DNA of 64,000 bases from Piliocolobus tephrosceles (GCF_002776525.5 NC_045441.1:126507114-126571113), one strand, 5' to 3'; numbered from the stretch's first letter, positions 23,775 to 35,738 are shown. The notes: generated by a model from the letters alone, not told the origin. Made by a program: numbers and translations.

Positions 23775-24010
23775 AAACAGCTAACATTTTAGAGCCCCTT
23801 CCATGTAATAGGAACAGTCTTGAGAGCTTTCTATGTATTATTACATTAATTCCTCATGACAAGCCAAAGAGAGAGGTAATAGTATTCCATTTTACTGATG
23901 AAAAAACTAAGGCACAGAGAGAATTAAATAATTACACGAAATCACACAGATAGTGTAAGACAGAGCCAAGATCCGAACTCAGAAAGCCTGACTTCAGATT
24001 TTACATTCAC
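23775..24010 (-). repeat. MIR (minus strand)
   Basis: Reverse-complement MIR: 'ccattttactgatgaaaaaa' then 'aaggcacagagagaattaaa' and 'atcacacagatagtgtaa', equivalent to the MIR core read backwards. Confidence 0.8.
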
Positions 24011-24520
24011 CCTCAGGGCAGTGGTGACTGCTTCCTTCCTTCTGAACAAAACTCACCAGAAAACATAAGCACAAATTAAACTATTCCAAGTGGATCAAGG
24101 TTCTTGTTTGACTAACTATGATCCCCAAAGTATAAAACCATAAAAAGGAAAGATTAATCTCTGACCTGAAGAATGCATTTCTGAGTGTTGTCCAGGTAAT
24201 TCTTACAGATGCATTCATTTCAATACCTGCCTGAAAGGAAATCTTTAAATTCTTCTAATGTCAGCTTCCAGAGGGCAGGCACACTGTGCACATTGCAGCC
24301 TGGGGACATGCAGTTCATTTTAAGTAACTGAGATAAGTACCCTGGTGCTCTTGAACACCCTCTCTGCTCAGTTCTCAAAAGAATATCTTGCCTCTTCTAT
24401 GCAGCCAGTGCAAGCACGGGGATGATAAGTGATAGACGGGAACACAGAAATTTGGTGAGGAATGATGTTGATTTAATGTTCTTAAATCATCGCCAAAGAT
24501 TTGGTAGGAAGATATCTTAC

Positions 24521-24558
24521 CTTCATAAGATCACCAGCTATTACTGCCTGCAAAATTG
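24521..24558 (-). CDS. DGKI: DGKI microexon (38 bp) at the entry to the ankyrin block
   Basis: Short exon on the minus strand with acceptor TTTCACAG (AG at 24560-24559) and donor GTAAGA beginning at 24520. Bases CA complete an alanine codon begun by the last G of the exon at 50750; twelve codons follow (ILQAVIAGDLMK) and it ends at a codon boundary. ILQAVIAGDLMKLIESY is the helix pair that begins an ankyrin array and aligns with the DGK zeta segment YIVAALQKEDHLKLREL as I recall it. The alternative acceptor TTTTGCAG inside the exon would leave a 29-bp exon and break the joint with the upstream exon, so the first acceptor is chosen. The 5' intron is very long (26,191 bp). Confidence 0.9.
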
Positions 24559-24799
24559 CTGTGAAAGACAAAAGAGAGATGTCCTATTAGTAGAAGACCC
24601 TTTCATTAAAATATTACACAAAGTTGGATCCATATTTGGGATAAGTAGTCTACATTTGGGGCAGGAATCAGAGAAGGAAAATATCTTGGTCAAACAGACT
24701 GAGGCCCCCTCTTTAGCCCTTCCCCACCCAGGTACCCATTCCATGCATCCTTCTAGAGCCCATGTGTGCCCCCTCCAGCTTTGGTACAGTAAATATTTA

Positions 24800-24990
24800 A
24801 AAAACTGGAGTCACACCAATTGGGTTCAAATCTCAACTCTGACACTTTAATCAGCAGGACACTGGGCAAATCATTTAACCCCTCTGAGCCTCAGTTTCCA
24901 CATTTGTAAAAGAGCAGGTTTAAACTTAGTAGGGTTCATGAAGTCCTATGAATGTCCCTAACCCAGCCACGGATGCAGAGTAAGTGCCTA
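24800..24990 (+). repeat. MIR
   Basis: Good MIR: 'gggttcaaatctcaactctg', then 'gggcaaatcatttaacccct' and 'ctgagcctcagtttccacat'. Confidence 0.85.
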
Positions 24991-25334
24991 ATTATGATTG
25001 CACTTGCTTCCTTCTTTCTAGTTCCTTCTACTTTGCTCTCTTGGGATTTAAGCAATCACCAGTCTTTTTGTGTGTTTTGTGGTGATAGATAAATACCTAT
25101 TGCTATGAATATTAAGAGGACTGGAGACAGCAAAGAGGAATCAAGTCTATTTTAACTGTGTTCTTGAGAAAAAAACCATATGTTTGGCATATAATTTACT
25201 GATGATTTTTATGGAAAAAAGCCTAGAGGTAATAGGTAACTTAAACTACTTTTAAGAATATGTAGCCTTAGGGAAAAAAATAGATGTGTCTAATGATTCA
25301 TGCACCTTATGTGGGGAGTAGAAGAGGAATGAGA

Positions 25335-25634
25335 GGCTGGGCACGGTGGCTCACGCCTGTAATCCCGATACTTTGTGAAGCCGAGGCGGGTGGATCATTT
25401 GAGGTCAGGAGTTCGAGACCAGCTTGGCCAACATAGTAGACCCCATCTCTACTAAAAATACAAAAATTAGCTGGCGTGTTGGCACATCTGTAATTCCAGC
25501 TACTCGGGAGGCTGAGGCAGGAGAATTGCTTGAATTCGAGAGGCAGAGTTGCAGTGAGCCAAGATTACACCACTGCCCTCCTGCCCAGGCAACAGAGTGA
25601 GACTCCATCTCGAAAAAAAATAAATAAATAAAAT
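25335..25634 (+). mobile_element. Alu (S-type)
   Basis: Dimeric Alu from 'ggctgggcacggtggctcac' to 'gactccatctcgaaaaaaaa' with a TAAA-type tail. It abuts the poly-T end of an L1 in the opposite orientation. Confidence 0.92.
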
Positions 25635-25635
25635 G

Positions 25636-26308
25636 TTTTATTTTAGATTCAGGAGATGCATGTGGTGCAGGTTTGTTACAAGGATATATTGCAAGATGCT
25701 GAGGTTTGAGCTTCTATTGATCCCAACACCCAGAGAGTGAACATAGTGCTCAACAGGAGGTTTTACAGCCCTTGTCCCCCTCCCCCTCTCCTTCTAGAGT
25801 TCCCAGTGTCTATTGCTCCCATCTTTGTGTGCATGAGTACCCAAGATTTAGCTCTCACTTACAAATAAGAGCATGTGATATTTGGTTTTCTGTTTCTGCA
25901 TTAATTCTCTTAGGATAATGGTCTTCAGTTGCACCCATGTTGTTACAAAGGACATGATTTCACTGTTTTTATGACTGTGTAGTATTCCATGGTGTATATG
26001 TACCACATTTTCTTTATGCACTCCACTGCTGATAGGCACCTATGTTGATTCCATGTCTTTACTCCTCTAAATAGTACTAAGATGAACAGTGTAGCACACG
26101 TGTCTTTTTGGTAGGATGATTACTTTTCCTTTAGGTATATAGCCAGTAATGGGATTGCTGGGTTGAATGGTAGTTCTGCTTTAAGTTCTCTGAGAAATCT
26201 CCAAACTGCTTTCCACAGTGGCTAAACTAATTTAAATTTCTAACAACAGTGTATAAGCATTCCCTTTTCTCCACAGCCTCGCCAACATCTGTTATTTTTT
26301 GACTTTCA
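25636..26308 (-). mobile_element. L1 3' fragment (minus strand; ORF2 end and 3' UTR)
   Basis: Begins with a T-rich end (the L1 A tail on the minus strand). It contains the characteristic 'agtattccatggtgtatatg', 'gtatatagccagtaatggga' and 'ttgctgggttgaatggtag', ending at 'cctcgccaacatctgtta'. The ORF2 portion is broken by stops; no activity is expected. Confidence 0.9.
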
Positions 26309-26744
26309 AAAAATAGATTTTAAGGCTTTAAAGTCACAAAATTTTAGAAGAAAAATAATTTAAATGTATTTTGCAAAGTGATATTTTATTCCTATTTGAG
26401 TAGTCTCTCATACAGAGTTAGCCAAAAATGCTGTATCACGCATTAAATTACATGGAGCCCCCAGCTGTCACAGAGCAAAACCCCCAAAGCTTTTATATTG
26501 AGTATTTATGAGTCCTGGGTGTGCAGATGCAAAGGACCACAAGAATGTTAAACTCGCTCATTGGCCCTTGGTTGAGTGCCTTCCCTTTGACCAAAGCTGA
26601 AGCCTTGGAAATTTATGGAAATGATGAGGGCTATTTGAACATCAGAGGAAAAAGAAGGTAGGAAGAAGAGAAGAATGGAGAAAAATGGAGAACAGAAAAG
26701 AGAGAAGAAAAGTTCCTCGCCATAACAAGCTATAAGCAGCATCC

Positions 26745-26822
26745 TCTTTGCATTCCCCTGTGAACCCTAGCATATTGCTTTGCACATTGTAGGTGCGCAC
26801 CAATTAATTGTTGAACTGACTG
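26745..26822 (+). repeat. L2 3'-end fragment
   Basis: 'attgctttgcacattgtagg' then 'accaattaattgttgaactg', a diverged form of the L2 tail. Confidence 0.55.
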
Positions 26823-27554
26823 AAAAGAAAACAAAAAGAGAAAAGGAGAAGAAAAAAGAGATGAAGAGAAAGGGAATTAATAAAGTGTTATGTGACTTTA
26901 AAAAATCCTATGAAAACATGGTGTCTTACTCTTCATTTTATAAATGTCTACAGTGGAGTTTAAAGTAAGTTAATTCTCTCGAGGTATAGTGGCCCAAATC
27001 AGCACCATAATACAGACCCTGTGTGAGCCTGTGTCCAGTGCCCTCAGTGAGTTCATTATGCACAGAACTCTACTAGGCTCTGCAAGGCCTATAGGCAGGG
27101 AAAAGACCACTGTTGTCAGGTTTCTAATGTGAAAAAGGCTCTCAAGTGGAGTCTAATTCTAATCACTACAATTTATTGGACACGTAAATTTTGGAAGTTA
27201 TTCAGTCATTTTGAACCAGTTCTCTCATTTGCAAATGAGGTTAGCAGCTGCACTGCTCACCTCTCAGTAGTTAGGATAAAATTTTTAAAGTGTTTTATAA
27301 ATAGATATGTTATATAAACAGAAGGCACAGTTTTCAGTATTTTGTGACTGCACATAAGTACATGAAAAAGACATATGGACCTTCAGAAGGAGCCTACCAA
27401 TAAGGGTAAAATTGGCATGTGAAGTTGGGAAGACATATCCCTGTTAATATAGAACCCATCAGATTAGAAGCACAGATAAATGAGCCAAGGATATGGTGTT
27501 TAACAAAAACCCTGCATTGAAGGACAGGGAAAGAGAGTCTGGAGAAAGTAAAGC

Positions 27555-27864
27555 CAGTCCTTCATATCTGCAGGTTCCACATCTGCAGATTCAACTAACC
27601 TCACATTGAAAACATTCAAATAAAATAATAATAATACAGTAAAAAATATTATAAATTTTAAAAGTACAGTATAACAACTATTTACATAGAGCATTTGCAT
27701 TATATTAGGTATCATAAGTAATCTACGATGACCTGAAGTGTACAGGAGGATGTGCATAGGTTACACACAAATACTGAGGGATCAGGGACTTGAGCATCTG
27801 TAGATTTTGGTATCTGCAAGGGGTCCTGGAACTAATCCCCCACAGACACCGAGTAACAATTGTA
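27555..27864 (+). mobile_element. MER2 (Tigger-type non-autonomous DNA transposon)
   Basis: 'cagtccttcatatctgcagg' start with the 'cgcaggttcc'-like inner motif, 'caactatttacatagagcat', 'ggaggatgtgcataggttac' and the end 'gggtcctggaactaatcccc' fit the MER2 pattern. The ends are partly inverted repeats. It is diverged and non-coding. Confidence 0.8.
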
Positions 27865-28044
27865 TTAGCAATCACAGGTCCAGGAGAACAAATCAGTCTG
27901 GACTTTAATACTATAGGATGTTCTCCTGACGGAAGTAGAATGTCCCTGATAGGAGAGAAGCAAGGTTAGGAAAGTTGCATGAGGGCGCAGTTAATGCAAA
28001 GCCTTGTAACACACACAGAAGTTCAAAACATAACCTATGTTCTC

Positions 28045-28370
28045 GGCCAGACATGGTGGCTCACGCCTGTAATCCCAGCACTTTGGGAGGCTAAGGCAGG
28101 TGGATCACGAGGTCAGGAGTTCAAGACCAGCCTGGCTAAGATGGTGAAACCCTGTCTCTACTAAAAATAAAAATAAAAATAAATTAGCCAGGTGTGGTGG
28201 TGGGCACCCATAATCCCAGCTACGCAGGAGGCCAAGGCAGAGAATTGCTTGAACCTGGTAGGCGGAGGTTGCAGTGAGCCGAGATTATGCCACTGCACTC
28301 CAGCCTGAGCCACAGAGCGAGACTCTGTCTCAAAACCAACCAACCAACAAACAAACAAAAAAACAACAAA
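28045..28370 (+). mobile_element. Alu (S-type) with 15-bp target duplication
   Basis: Full-length Alu with a CAAC/CAAA tail and a (AAAAT)-expanded central linker. Target duplications ataacctatgttctc (28030-28044) and atagcctatgttctc (28371-28385) differ at one base. Confidence 0.94.
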
Positions 28371-29962
28371 ATAGCCTATGTTCTCAAGACTGTATTGAAA
28401 CATTTGTCAGAATTTAAAAGTTAATAAAAAGAGAGAGAGAAAAACAGAGAAAGGAGAAAGGAAACAGAAAAGGAAAGAAAAATGAATAAATTAACTGAAA
28501 GCATTTATGTAATAAAATTTGGTGCATGTAAGCAATAAAGCAAGATGATGAAAAAACTCCCCAGGACAAAGGCTATTTAAAGATCACTAAATATGTAAGT
28601 CAATAAAAATAGGACAGTCTGGGTAAAACTCTTGACTAGGTGTGGAGTTCATAGAAGGCTTCCTGAAGTAGATGAAGTTTAAGCTGACTCTTCTATGATA
28701 CATAGATTAATTAACAAAGAAGGTTTGAAAAATCCTTGTAAGATGAAGGAAGGATGTGAACACAGAGATAATGGTAAGTCATGGTGTCTGAGGGAATCTG
28801 CAAAGAGCTTTGTGTTGTCACATCTGAGGTGGAGAGTAGTCTCAGGTAACGTGATCCAAGGTTTCACAGGAACCACTCCAGGGAGTGAGTCTGACACCAA
28901 GATAAGGCACTTAAATTTTATTCTCCTGGTGATGAGAAGCTGTTAAAGAGCTAAAAGCAAACCAGGAGAGCATATAAATGTCCTTAAGCATGTCAGTGTG
29001 AGTCTGCTTCTCCCCCTCTGGAAACAGTTAAGTTCCCACTCTTCATTCCTTTCTCCCCATAGCCAACACTACAGCCTCTTTCAACTTCTACCCCATATCA
29101 TTCACAAGCATTGTTATTTGTGTTTATTGGTTTCCAACAGCCTCCCAGTTTGAAGTCCCCTTGAATAGGTAGAAGATCATATGACAGAATCATAACCATG
29201 AATAATTTCCAACAGTACTGGATGTGGAAAGCATGAATATTTATTTTAAGTCAAGCAATACACCCAAGGGTAGCTATTATGCAAACATTATTAGAAACAA
29301 GGCTCACTTCTCTCTCCTGATTAATGTCCTTCCCTATGAACACTGTTGTTGAAGATTTCTTCCACATAAAAAGAGCCTGAATCTATTATTATTCAACTCC
29401 AGATAATAACCTTCTGAAGGATTGAGCTTAAAAACAAATAACGAGTTGTTGTGATTACAATATTATTCTTCATAGTTTCTTGAGCTCTGAGCTTGTCTTC
29501 CTGCCTTTCTCAAAACTCCTTCATACTAAGGAAACAATGCTCCAAAATTCAAAGAAGCAGGGAAAGTCAAGTTGCTAACGGACATAAAAGTTGTTAAGTA
29601 TGTGAATAATAAGTTTCCTGGAAAATTAAATCACAGAAATTTATGAAGACAGGAATGTAAGGGGATAGGAAACTGAGAAACTTTTCATTTTTACAGGTTA
29701 GAAGTTGAATCATTACTTCATAGGAAATGGTTTATTTTTCCTTCTCTGCTGTACCTTCAAATAAATTGTTGTTCAGCACACATACCAAGACAGAAAGCTG
29801 GGACTAAGAAGTCAAGACTTTCAGGAAGGAACTGCCATCTTCCTTCTCACAGCCTCTCTTAAGCCTGGGCTCCCAAGAGTCTGGATATGCTTAGACATCC
29901 ATGTGCAGAAAGAAGAGATGGCTTCTATCATGTGGAATCAGGAAAGGGAGAAGACAGCTGCT

Positions 29963-30345
29963 GTGATCTGAATGTTTGTATCCCTCCAAAATTCACGTTG
30001 AAACTTAATCCCCGGTGTGGTATTAAGAGGCGGGGCCTTTTAGGAAGTGATGAAGTCACGAAAACTTCACCCTCATGAAGGAAATCAACGCCCTTCTAAA
30101 AGAGCCTTGAGAGAGTTGCCTGGACTTTCTCTCTCTTCTACCATGTGAGGACACAGTCTTCATTTCTATTCGCTTTCCCATTACGCGAGGATGCAGCAAG
30201 AGCTTGCCATCTTTGAAACAGAGCAATTTGCTAGCACCTTGATCTTGGTCTTCCCAGAATCTACAACCATGAGAAATAAATTTCTATTATTTATACATGA
30301 TCCAGTCTAAGATATTTTGTCCTAGCAGCAGGAACAGTCTAAGAT
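29963..30345 (+). mobile_element. MaLR solo LTR (MST/MLT1-like)
   Basis: 'tgctgtgatctgaatgtttg' start, 'ccaaaattcacgttgaaact' and 'taatccccggtgtggtatta', 'gaggcggggccttttagg', 'ccatgtgaggacacag' and 'gagaaataaatttctattat' (poly(A) signal), ending near 'gaacagtctaaga'. An LTR of the ERVL-MaLR group without internal sequence. Confidence 0.8.
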
Positions 30346-30494
30346 CCCCACCTGTTCCCACCATGCCAGGCCCCGTTTGAGGCAGTAAGAAGGCAGCAAT
30401 GTATAACACAAAACGTCATCATGGAGTTACATTTTTGGCAAGAAGTACAAAACAAAATCCAGCTTATTATTAGGAAGGGATATGCCATAATTGA

Positions 30495-30630
30495 GTCTAC
30501 ATTCAGACTTCCTGGGTTTAAGTCCTGTGAGTGCCACTAACTGCTATGACCTCGGCCAAGTTAGTTTACCAAGCTCCAGTTCTATCAGCGGAAAAATAAA
30601 ACAGCAGTTCTTTTGAGGCTCTGTCTTGCA
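30495..30630 (+). repeat. MIR
   Basis: 'ggtttaagtcctgtgagtgc' then 'cactaactgctatgacctcg' and 'gccaagttagtttaccaa' match the MIR core. Confidence 0.75.
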
Positions 30631-30910
30631 AATAAGCTCAAGGTACAGAGAACCTAATCATTAAGGTACCTGGACATCTGCCGAGAGCAGCAGGGAGTAC
30701 TGATGTTTTCAGCCCCATCACACAGAAAAAGAATTATTTTAGACTAAGGTAGAATTTGGCATATGACTACTTCTGAAGGGATGGCTTAAGGTTGTAATTA
30801 TTGCTGTGCAGAAGAAAATACTGGGGAATAAAAAGTATACAGAACTTGGCAAAGCCATATATATATCTGTGATTCTCAATAAAGCAACTGAAATAACTAC
30901 ATTGTTACAT

Positions 30911-30932
30911 ACAAAATAGAATCACAACTCTG
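30911..30932 (+). repeat. Target-site duplication (left), 22 bp
   Basis: acaaaatagaatcacaac followed by tctg; an identical copy lies at 30964-30985. The final G could instead belong to the inserted tRNA fragment. Confidence 0.9.
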
Positions 30933-30963
30933 GGGGTGCAGTCCAGTGGTACAGCATTTGACT
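30932..30963 (+). pseudogene. tRNA-Cys 5'-half retropseudogene (tailless)
   Basis: The 32 nt between two 22-bp direct repeats read gggggtgcagtccagtgg then tacagcatttgact. From memory of nuclear tRNA-Cys(GCA), 27 of 32 positions agree with its 5' end, and the fragment stops after T33, directly before the anticodon GCA. There is no A tail and no 3' half. Perfect flanking duplications show it arrived as an insertion, probably through L1 machinery. This fits the class of tailless retropseudogenes. The box A region is altered (CAGTCCAGTGG against TAGCTCAGTGG) and there is no box B, so transcription by Pol III is not expected. Confidence 0.8.
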
Positions 30964-30985
30964 ACAAAATAGAATCACAACTCTG
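30964..30985 (+). repeat. Target-site duplication (right), 22 bp
   Basis: Second copy of the 22-bp repeat that flanks the tRNA-Cys fragment. Confidence 0.9.
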
Positions 30986-31344
30986 AGCACTTATGTCTAT
31001 TTTTTAAAAGTTTAATCTTTCATATTCAGTTATTTTTTAGTTTTAAAAAATAATGTCCTATTACCAAACTGTTGTCTGTCCATAGTAGCAGTCATCTAAC
31101 TCTTTTTTTCCAAAATTATAGAAGAAAAAAATAAGAGTAAACATAAAAACTGCTAAACAAAGAACAGCTTGTAGAGATGTAGGGAAAAACATCAGTTGAT
31201 TCATTGAGAATCATAAATATATCTAGCTTTGCCAAGTTCTGTGGACTTTTACTCCTAAATATTTTCATGTGCAAAACAAGAGTCATGACCCTCAACTCTT
31301 TCTTGAGGAGTAATAATACTCTACTTTCTAGAGCTGTATTTGGT

Positions 31345-31470
31345 CTTAGTCTAACCTTTCATTTCATAGATGAGGAAAGTAGGGCTTGAGATCTGAACTG
31401 ACCTTTGCAGGGTCACACAGATTAGTCAGCAATCCAGCTGAGAGACAAAGGACTCTTGTTTCATTTACTT
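31345..31470 (-). repeat. MIR (minus strand)
   Basis: 'catttcatagatgaggaaag' then 'cagggtcacacagattagtc' correspond to a MIR read backwards. Confidence 0.65.
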
Positions 31471-32317
31471 GCTGCCTCCCTTCCCCAAGTCTGAGTTTCT
31501 TCCACTATACAATGCTGTTTCTCCTTTGTTTAACTTGGAGCAGGACAGCCAAAAATGAAAATAAATAACCCCCGGGAAGAGTTGCATGAATGCATGGCAT
31601 ACAAAATGAAGTTAAAGTAAATTTACAGTTTTAAGTCCCAACTTTTTGTGTGTGCCAGCAGAGACACAATCCATGGCAAATGTGACACAAATAATTCTCA
31701 ATCTTATCATGACTGAAGTCTTCATAGTTTGCCTTTATTCAATCCGTTACTTCTTGTGTGGCTACCAGATAGCTTATACCATAGCTGCCCAATAGCTCAC
31801 TCTCTGAGATACATATTTCTGCATAGCCTTTCCTGTATTTACATTATCAGAAGCATTCTGTCCAATTTTTCTACTTTGTGAGCAGCCAGCCATGATACAT
31901 AAGCAACAAACTGTGAAGGCTTAGTTCACAAAAAAAAAAAAAAAAAATGAAATTTAGTATAATCGTTAAACATAGCAAAGGTAATCTAACACACATTTAC
32001 CGGTATGGATGACCACTGTGAATTATGCTAATGAGGCATAAATGGGAAGCAGCTCAAGAAAAATGACTGTAATTAATATTATTTTACATAGGCATACTGA
32101 ATAAGTCCAAGATAAGGTGAGAAAGAAAAGGAATTATATACATATGTAAAGACCTCTGTATTTTCATCTAGTCCTAGAAGACCTTTTCACAATCAGTAAA
32201 AAGATATGTGACAAATTATTTGTTGTAATAAAAGTTAAAATACTGAAGGTTTTTAACATATTAGAACAGATTTAAGATTATTCTTCTAATGAAATGCAAC
32301 TCTGTATCAACTATTAT

Positions 32318-32773
32318 TGTAAAGGTAAACTGAGGCTGGAGCCGAACCGGGAATGAAGACACACACGGCAAATGGCAGTGAGAATAGCCTTTATTAGGGC
32401 TTGCGGGCGAGGTTCCTCGGTCCAAAGGCGTGGGCCAAGGAAGTCGCACTGAGGGAGGAGGGTAGGGGCTTCTTATAGCCTGGGAGGTAGGGAAGCTGGT
32501 TGTGCAAACAGGGCCTGGGGGGTCTTGAAACTACTAGGGCAGGAGTTGAGTAAGGGTCATGAGGAAGGGGTCTTTGGAAACTGTCAACTGAAACTGCTGT
32601 TTACGAACTTGTGGAATGCAGGTGAGCTGCAGGTCATGGGGGAGTGTGGCTGCCCAGCCAGAACTCTGACGCATGTAAGTCTGCGGGTGTGTACAAGGGT
32701 GAAGGGAGTCTTTAACAAAAGGCCTGCTACGCCGGGTAACGCCGCCATGTTGGGTCTAGATTCCTGCCTAACA
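32318..32773 (-). mobile_element. Well-preserved solo LTR of an endogenous retrovirus (ERV1-like)
   Basis: Segment of 456 bp that reads TG...CA on the minus strand (TGTTAGGCAGG to TTACCTTTACA) and is flanked by perfect 5-bp duplications (ATTAT at 32313-32317 and 32774-32778 on the plus strand). Inside it are a TATA box (TATAAG at 32477-32472, minus strand) and, about 80 bp downstream, an AATAAA signal at 32395-32390, the normal order of U3-R-U5. Many CpG sites survive, including one in an AACATGGCGGC YY1-like motif near the 5' end. No gag, pol or env sequence adjoins, so it is the product of LTR-LTR recombination. The family is not recognised. In the DGKI transcript it lies in sense orientation. 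Confidence 0.85.
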
Positions 32774-33597
32774 ATTATTGCATAGCAAAATATATGGCTT
32801 AAAACCCAATTATTTCTTTTGCTCAAAAATCTGTATTTGGGGCAGGGTTCTGTAGAGACAGTTTGTCTTTGTTATACCTGGCAGCAGTTGGAGCTGCTCC
32901 ACTAAGAGCTGAAAGATCCACTTTAAATATGATCAGACACATGGCTAGTAACTAGGTACTGGTATGGGCTGGGAGTCTTGGTTCCTCTCATGTGGGATTC
33001 CTGGGCTTCCCATGTGCTGCTTGGGCTTTCTCATAAGATGGTGGTTGGGCTCCAAAAGCAACAATCCCAAGAGAGCCTAGTGATCAACTCACCTTGTCTT
33101 GGAAATCCCAAAGTATCATTCCTGCTGCAGTCCCACATTTGCCCATATAAAAGGAGAGAGAGCATAGATCCCATATTTCAATGGAAAGAGCATCAAAGTC
33201 ACATTTCAAGATGAGTGTGTAGACGGGAGAAGATGCCATGGCTATTTTTGAAAAGTACAAACTGTCACATCATACATTTGAATTGTGATGTGTTTTGAGT
33301 CGGAGGGCTGGTGTTGACTTGTTAGTGTTGGGAAAGGACTATGACCCACAGTCTTGTTCCCTATGTCACTTATGGGAATGTGTTATGCATACAATGTCAT
33401 CTGGTTTATGTCATGAGTATCTTGGAAGAAAAATTTAAAAAGCTGAAAACTGCTTTTCTGGAGGAACAGCTTTTTGGAGCAGGAAGAAAAAACAAAAGCA
33501 GGGGAAAGACTAAGAAGACAACCAGTGTTTGTTGGATTGACTTAAAAATTCTGTCTTAGATAAGTCTGTCCCTAATCTCTCATTAATAATCAGATGT

Positions 33598-33897
33598 GGT
33601 CAGTCACAGTGGCTCACACCTGTAATCCCAACACTTTGGGAGGCCGAGGCGGGTGGATCACCTGAGGTCAGGAGTTCGAGACCAGCCTGGCCAACGTGGT
33701 ACAACCCAGTCTCTGCTAAAAGTACAAAAATTAGCCAGGTGTGATGGCAGGCGCCTGTAGTCTCAGCTACTCAGAAGGATGAGACAGGAGAATCACTTGA
33801 ACCCGGGAGGCGGAAGTTGCAGTGAGCCAAGATCGTGCCACTGCACTCTAGCCTGAGTGACAGAGGGAGACTCTGGCTCAATAAAAAAGAAAAAGAA
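33598..33897 (+). mobile_element. Alu (S-type) with target duplication
   Basis: Full-length Alu; target duplications aatcagatgt at 33588-33597 and 33898-33907. Confidence 0.94.
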
Positions 33898-35434
33898 AAT
33901 CAGATGTGAGAGAAGAGACTCTCTCAATCTCCTCCCCTTTTTCCTCCTTCAAACACTCACTGAATTCTAGGTTTATACCCCTCACACTCCATCTACCAGC
34001 GTCTCCTCCATTGCTGAAACATGGTGCAGAGCACACATCTCACGTGGCTACCTTCTCATCATCCCTGGGATTAATCTATCAGTGACATCAAAAGGCCATT
34101 AAATACCACAGTGGCCTTATATTCAAACACCACCTGTGCCAAATCCATCTTAGAGTGTGTAACCATAGATAGGAGACAAAAATAGGTTTTGTTTCTCTCT
34201 AATGACAAAATTAATCTCCCAATTCAATTAATTCCTGCTAATTAAATGCATGAATATATATTGGCTCTTTCCATCTGCTGTGGCAATCCTTTTAAAGCTC
34301 CTATTAGCATGGAAGAGATTTCTGTTTGGAGAAAAAAACAAACAACCTCCATCTAGTGTTCCCTCCTGGCAGAAAACCTCTACCTTGCTGCCAGAGGACC
34401 AGGATGTGCTCCCTTCAAAAGCAGTCCATTCCACTTCCTTTATTCACCGCTGGAATTGGCTATAAACAGCACAGGGACCAGATGTCTCCCCAAAGCATCC
34501 CAGTTGCTTATCTGTTGTTGTGAAATTGTTTAACTGTTTCACGTGTCTACGTTCCACTTCTGTGATTAAGTCATAAGCATGAGGACATTATTTTCTCTTT
34601 GTTTTAGCCATACTATATCTTTCACTGAAATCTCTATGGGACAGAAAATACATGAAGTGTTTAATAAATAGTTGGTTGATCCTTTTGACCTGGTGATTCA
34701 GCCGGATATCATTTCAATACACTTTAAACTCTGGATTGAGGAAGACATTCTAGGGAGTGGAAGAAAGCTCACTTTACTGGCCCCTGCTATATCTTGCAAT
34801 CAATTTTGGAGTCACAAATATCTTCAGATCTCTTTGTAAATCTCATGGTGTTTATTAGATGCATCTAGTAAACACAGCAAAACACCACTGCAACTATCTC
34901 ATGAGATCAGAAATGTTTATGAGTCAAATCAGAGCTGTATATTAGCAATGATACTTGTTACTTCCTAGAACATGGATAGTAACCCTTAGATACGTGTTAA
35001 AGCAAACTTCATGGATGAATTAATTTGCTTTGAGCACTGGGTTAGTGAAAACAAGCTCATGGGTTACAGGCCCAATGGACTCACACTCTTCCAGAATCAC
35101 AGCACGTCACTTTCAGCCTGCTGTGTAACATACATGCCACCAGTCACAAAGGACCAGCATCAGGTCTCAAAATACCTTCTGGAAAATCTCTATAACTCAG
35201 TATCAATTTTTCTCTAGCAATAAATTAATATAATTACCTTTGGATGTAATGGGAAAACAAATTTTTTATGTAGTACCACCATCTAAAGTAATATACAGCT
35301 ATTCCCTTAAAACTAGAAAAATATAACTTCATTTTTAATATCCATATTGTAGAATCCTATTAACTATTTTGTTAGGTAAACATTAAGCTTGCAAAAAATC
35401 CAGGGAGGAGTTTTCATATTTGTAAAGCATTTTC

Positions 35435-35738
35435 TTTTCTTCCTTTTTTTGTTTTTAAGACGGAGTCTGGCTCTGTCACCCAGGCTGGAGTGCAGTGGGG
35501 CCATCTTGGCTCACTGCAAGCTCCACCTCCCGGATTCTCACCATTCTCCTGCCTCAGCCTCCTGAGTAGCTGGGACTACAGGCACCCGCCACAACGCCCA
35601 GCTAATTTTTTTGTATTTTTAGTAGAGGCGGGGTTTCACCGTGTTAGCCAGGATGGTCTCAATCTCCTGACCTTGTGATCTGCCGGCCTTGGTCTCCCAA
35701 AGTGCTGGGATTACAGGCATGAGCCACCGCATCTGGCC
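35435..35738 (-). mobile_element. Alu (Y-type, minus strand) with target duplication
   Basis: Reverse-orientation Alu from a T-rich tail to 'gagccaccgcatctggcc'. Perfect 15-bp duplications ttgtaaagcattttc at 35420-35434 and 35739-35753. Confidence 0.95.

Larger units (their letters stand above)
20348..24520 (-). other. DGKI: DGKI intron (between exons at 24521 and 20347)
   Basis: Intron of 4,173 bp. It holds an L1 3' end, a CT microsatellite, an AluY-like element, a MADE1 hairpin, a MIR and the open frame at 23235-23441 behind an acceptor-like site. The 20580-21390 stretch holds only a CA/CG-rich simple tract near 20873. Confidence 0.8.

Noticed and set aside
24422..24850. 142-codon open frame on the plus strand
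   Set aside because: It is antisense to the DGKI exon at 24521-24558, extends into a MIR, and has no family match.
30932..30963. Possible functional tRNA gene
   Set aside because: Only the 5' half is present: no anticodon, T arm, acceptor 3' strand or Pol III terminator.
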